A stretch of DNA of 36,391 nucleotides from Pseudonocardiales bacterium. Lineage in GTDB: Bacteria; Actinomycetota; Actinomycetes; Mycobacteriales; QHCD01. The notes under the pieces are model-generated. The model saw nothing but the letters and a program-made list of their open reading frames with translations. It had not been told where the DNA came from and ran no database searches. Shown piece by piece: positions 34,034 to 36,391 of this stretch; positions within the stretch are counted from its first letter, which is position 1; each line of letters begins with the position of its first letter. Location: contig QHCD01000001.1 of the NCBI GenBank assembly GCA_003244255.1, positions 23,227-59,617 of the forward strand. Direction: 5' to 3'. Position numbers and translations under genes: made by a program.

Positions 34034-35329
34034 GTGGCTGACCGTCGGACCTATGTTCTCGACACCAGCGTTCTGCTCTCCGACCCGGTGGCGCCGTTGC
34101 GCTTCGCCGAGCACGAAGTGGTGCTGCCGTTGGTGGTGATCGGCGAACTGGAGGGCAAGCGCCATCACCCCGAGCTCGGCTGGTTCGCGCGGGAAGCGCT
34201 GCGGCGCCTCGACGACCTGCGGGTCGAGCACGGTCGCCTCGACGCGCCGGTTCCGATCGGTACGGCCGGCGGCACGCTGCACGTCGAGCTGAACCACACC
34301 GACGCTACCGTGCTGCCGGCCGGGTTTCGGGCCGAGACCAACGACGCCCGCATCCTCGCGGTCGCGCTCAACCTGGCGGCCGAGCAGCGCGACGTCGTGC
34401 TCGTCACGAAGGATGTCCCGCTGCGGGTGAAGGCCGCATCGGTCGGTCTCGCGGCGGATGAATACCGCGCGAACCTCGCCGTCGACACCGGCTGGACCGG
34501 CATGCACGAGCTCGAGGTCGCGGGCGCAGACCTGGACCGGCTCTACGCCGAGGACGCCGCCGACCTTCCCGAGGCCGCTGGCCTGCCGTGCCACACCGGG
34601 CTGGTGCTGCTGGGCGGCACGGGTTCGGCACTCGCGCGGGTGACGGCGGACAAGACCGTGCGCCTGGTTCGCGGCGACCGCGAGGCGTTCGGGTTGCGCG
34701 GCAGGTCCGCCGAACAGCGGATCGCGCTGGACCTGCTGCTCGATCCCGCGGTCGGCATCATCTCCCTCGGCGGCCGGGCCGGCACCGGCAAGTCAGCGCT
34801 CGCGCTGGCCGCCGGCCTAGAGAGCGTCGTCGAACGCCGTCAGCACAAGAAGGTCATCGTCTTCCGGCCGATGTACGCCGTCGGCGGTCAGGATCTCGGA
34901 TACCTGCCGGGAAGCGAGTCGGAGAAGATGTCGCCCTGGGCGCAGGCGGTGTTCGACACGCTCGGCGCGCTGGTCAGCCGCAACGTGATCGACGAGGTGG
35001 CCAGCCGTGACCTGCTCGAGGTTCTGCCCCTCACCCACATCCGCGGCCGGTCGTTGCACGACGCCTTCGTCATCGTCGACGAGGCGCAGTCGCTGGAGCG
35101 CGGCGTCCTGCTGACCGTCCTGTCGCGCATCGGGGCCGGCTCGCGCGTCGTGCTCACCCACGACGTCGCTCAGCGGGACAACCTGCGGGTCGGCCGACAC
35201 GACGGCGTCGCCGCGGTGATCGAAGCGCTGAAAGGCCACCCGCTGTTCGCGCACGTGACCCTGGTGCGCTCGGAGCGCTCGCCGATCGCCGCGCTGGTCA
35301 CCGAGATGCTCGAGGGCCTGCCTGCCTGA
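34034..35329 (+). CDS. phoH2: PhoH2-like PIN-domain plus PhoH ATPase
   Basis: A 431-residue two-domain protein. The N-terminal PIN RNase domain (about 5-150) has Asp10 (YVLDTSVLL) and Glu38/40 (GELEGKR), with Asp104 in TNDARIL and Asp127 in TKDVPL. The PhoH helicase/ATPase domain has Walker A GRAGTGKS (247-254) and Walker B in FVIVDEAQ. PhoH2 proteins unwind and cut RNA in an ATP-dependent manner, and may act as a self-contained toxin-antitoxin descendant. Position agrees with Rv1095. GTG 34034 follows TAGGGAG, which can serve as ribosome site. Confidence 0.93.
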   Translation: MADRRTYVLDTSVLLSDPVAPLRFAEHEVVLPLVVIGELEGKRHHPELGWFAREALRRLDDLRVEHGRLDAPVPIGTAGGTLHVELNHTDATVLPAGFRAETNDARILAVALNLAAEQRDVVLVTKDVPLRVKAASVGLAADEYRANLAVDTGWTGMHELEVAGADLDRLYAEDAADLPEAAGLPCHTGLVLLGGTGSALARVTADKTVRLVRGDREAFGLRGRSAEQRIALDLLLDPAVGIISLGGRAGTGKSALALAAGLESVVERRQHKKVIVFRPMYAVGGQDLGYLPGSESEKMSPWAQAVFDTLGALVSRNVIDEVASRDLLEVLPLTHIRGRSLHDAFVIVDEAQSLERGVLLTVLSRIGAGSRVVLTHDVAQRDNLRVGRHDGVAAVIEALKGHPLFAHVTLVRSERSPIAALVTEMLEGLPA

Positions 35330-35416
35330 GGTCTTCGCCAACGTGCCGGGGAAAATACTTCGGTCGGTTTCCGCATTCGGCTTGCCGATGATCACTCGGC
35401 GGGCGAGAGTCGGGCT

Positions 35417-36391
35417 GTGTTCGGGGGGAATCGTCGACGGCTGATACTTCCGGCTGGGGTGGCGATGGCGATCGCTGCCGCCGGCACGACGTCGACGCCG
35501 GCCGCCGGGGTCGGGCCGCCGGCCGCCGCCGGCGCGCATCGAGCAGCCGTCTCGCCGGCCGCACCGGTACCTCGGGCGGCGCCGCGCAAGGCCGCACCCA
35601 GGCCGACCGCGTTACCGCACATCTCGGTCGGCCCGGTCGCGCGGGTCGTAGCACCCGCGCAGGCTGCCGTCGCACCGGTCGCGCTGACCCGAGCCTCGAC
35701 CCTGGTTCCAGCGCCGATGCCGGATCGCTCGGCGGCGATCGTTCGCACGCTCGCCCGCGGCGGCATCCCGACGGTCGCGCTGCAGGCCTACCGGCTGGCC
35801 GCTGCCGCGCTCGCCACGAGCGACCCGAGTTGCCACCTGCCGTGGACCGTGCTCGCCGGCATCGGCCGGGTGGAGTCAGATCACGGCACGTTCGGTGGAG
35901 CGGCCCTGCGGGCAGACGGCGCGGAGACGAGGCCGATCTTCGGCCTGCGACTGGACGGCAGCCGATCCGGGACCGCCGTCGTCGGCGACACCGACCACGG
36001 TCGCTACGACGGCGACGCCGCCTACGATCGTGCCGTCGGTCCGATGCAGTTCCTGCCTGGTACCTGGATGGCGATCGGCGTCGACGCCGACGGCAACGGA
36101 GTCGCCGACCCGCAGAACATGTTCGACGCGGCGGCCTCGGCCGGCGTGTACCTCTGCCGCGGGCGCGATCTCGCTGATCCCGTCCAGCTGTGGACGGCGA
36201 TCCTGAGCTACAACGACTCGGCCGCCTACGTCGACCTGGTGCTCTCGCTGGCGCGCCAGTACGCCGCCGGGATGCCGGGGATCGGTGCGATGCCGGCCGG
36301 CATCAGACACCCGATCGCGCCGACGCCGACGACGAGCCCGACACCCGCACCGACGCCGACGACGAGCCCGACACCCGCACCGACGCCGACG
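35417..36391 (+). CDS. Secreted lytic murein transglycosylase (partial, 3' end missing)
   Basis: 325 codons are visible and the frame is open at the window end. The N-terminus is a signal peptide: basic NRRR, then LILPAGVAMAIAAAG. An Ala/Pro-rich linker (about 25-105) follows, then the catalytic domain with general acid Glu153 in RVESDHG. The GPMQFLPGTW and ILSYNDSAAYVDLV blocks identify the SLT/MltB-like fold that cleaves peptidoglycan. The end is a Pro/Thr-rich repeat that continues out of the window. The start GTG 35417 completes the signal peptide; ATG 35465 would cut it. Codon 66 is TTA. The 87-nt upstream gap (35330-35416) has an AT-rich patch near 35351-35360 but no clear promoter. Confidence 0.9.
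   Translation, partial: MFGGNRRRLILPAGVAMAIAAAGTTSTPAAGVGPPAAAGAHRAAVSPAAPVPRAAPRKAAPRPTALPHISVGPVARVVAPAQAAVAPVALTRASTLVPAPMPDRSAAIVRTLARGGIPTVALQAYRLAAAALATSDPSCHLPWTVLAGIGRVESDHGTFGGAALRADGAETRPIFGLRLDGSRSGTAVVGDTDHGRYDGDAAYDRAVGPMQFLPGTWMAIGVDADGNGVADPQNMFDAAASAGVYLCRGRDLADPVQLWTAILSYNDSAAYVDLVLSLARQYAAGMPGIGAMPAGIRHPIAPTPTTSPTPAPTPTTSPTPAPTPT
36321..36391. repeat. 30-bp in-frame tandem repeat encoding Pro/Thr/Ser linker
   Basis: The unit at 36321-36350 recurs at 36351-36380 and begins again at 36381, cut by the window end. Each unit encodes TPTTSPTPAP-type decapeptides of a cell-wall-spanning or O-mannosylation-prone linker. Confidence 0.95.

Noticed and set aside
35330..35416. c-di-AMP (ydaO-type) riboswitch ahead of the transglycosylase
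   Set aside because: Such switches occur before actinobacterial wall hydrolases, but only 87 nt are available and I could not find the conserved core.

Overview
The window is chromosomal DNA from a very GC-rich actinomycete. The evidence is dense packing, frequent GTG starts, 4-nt start/stop overlaps, few Shine-Dalgarno (SD) motifs in front of many genes, and a mycothiol gene (mca, mycothiol S-conjugate amidase). The backbone order and orientation match, from memory, the Mycobacterium tuberculosis stretch Rv1074c to Rv1095: thiolase(-), SGNH hydrolase(-), cbs(+), metB(+), greA(-), DUF4307(-), mca(+), small membrane protein(+), DUF255 thioredoxin-like protein(+), hemolysin III-like(-), short-chain prenyl transferase(+), PhoH2-like PIN-ATPase(+). 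Several other genes are absent from that core and look inserted. I cannot place the organism below class or order.

Layout. 1-5659: DUF4235 protein (-), then a tightly overlapping + operon: family-5 uracil-DNA glycosylase, DUF4129 protein, a small membrane protein, MoxR ATPase, DUF58 protein and a polytopic membrane protein. 5656-7005 is a type II NADH dehydrogenase-like flavoprotein. 7015-7088 is a tRNA with a UAA anticodon but a short variable loop. 7216-8960: a Bax-inhibitor-1-like protein and a PAP2 phosphatase. 8985-12045 (-): two SGNH hydrolases and a thiolase. 12083-16294: transsulfuration genes cbs and metB, flanking a small unknown gene and an M20 dipeptidase. 16291-19733 (-): an AAA+ ATPase and a VWA-domain partner. 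19790-22035: ROK sugar kinase and threonine ammonia-lyase. 22046-22618 (-): an unknown gene interrupted by an in-frame TAG. 22686-24216: a VOC-fold protein and 4-hydroxyphenylpyruvate dioxygenase. 24295-26590: greA, DUF4307, mca and a small membrane protein. 26587-29047: accessory block with an SRPBCC protein and two toxin-antitoxin pairs (Phd/VapC-type and RES-type). 29096-36391: DUF255 protein, zinc alcohol dehydrogenase, hemolysin III-like protein, prenyl transferase, PhoH2-like protein, and a secreted lytic transglycosylase cut by the window end.

Themes. (1) Thirteen coding starts lie 6-8 nt after a TANNNT or CANNNT hexamer, suggesting leaderless mRNAs; a similar hexamer sits 6 nt before the tRNA. 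(2) Short tandem duplications are common, and two of them copy the last codons plus the stop codon of the neighbouring gene. (3) Three convergent gene pairs share the bases of their stop codons. (4) The best candidates for something unusual are the short-variable-arm UAA tRNA, the amber-interrupted gene whose downstream part encodes a C-terminal membrane anchor, a perfect 25-bp intergenic palindrome, and an 11-codon leaderless ORF coupled to the PAP2 gene. I found no unmistakably new multi-gene system. The least understood multi-gene modules are the DUF4129/MoxR/DUF58 membrane operon and the AAA+/VWA pair.
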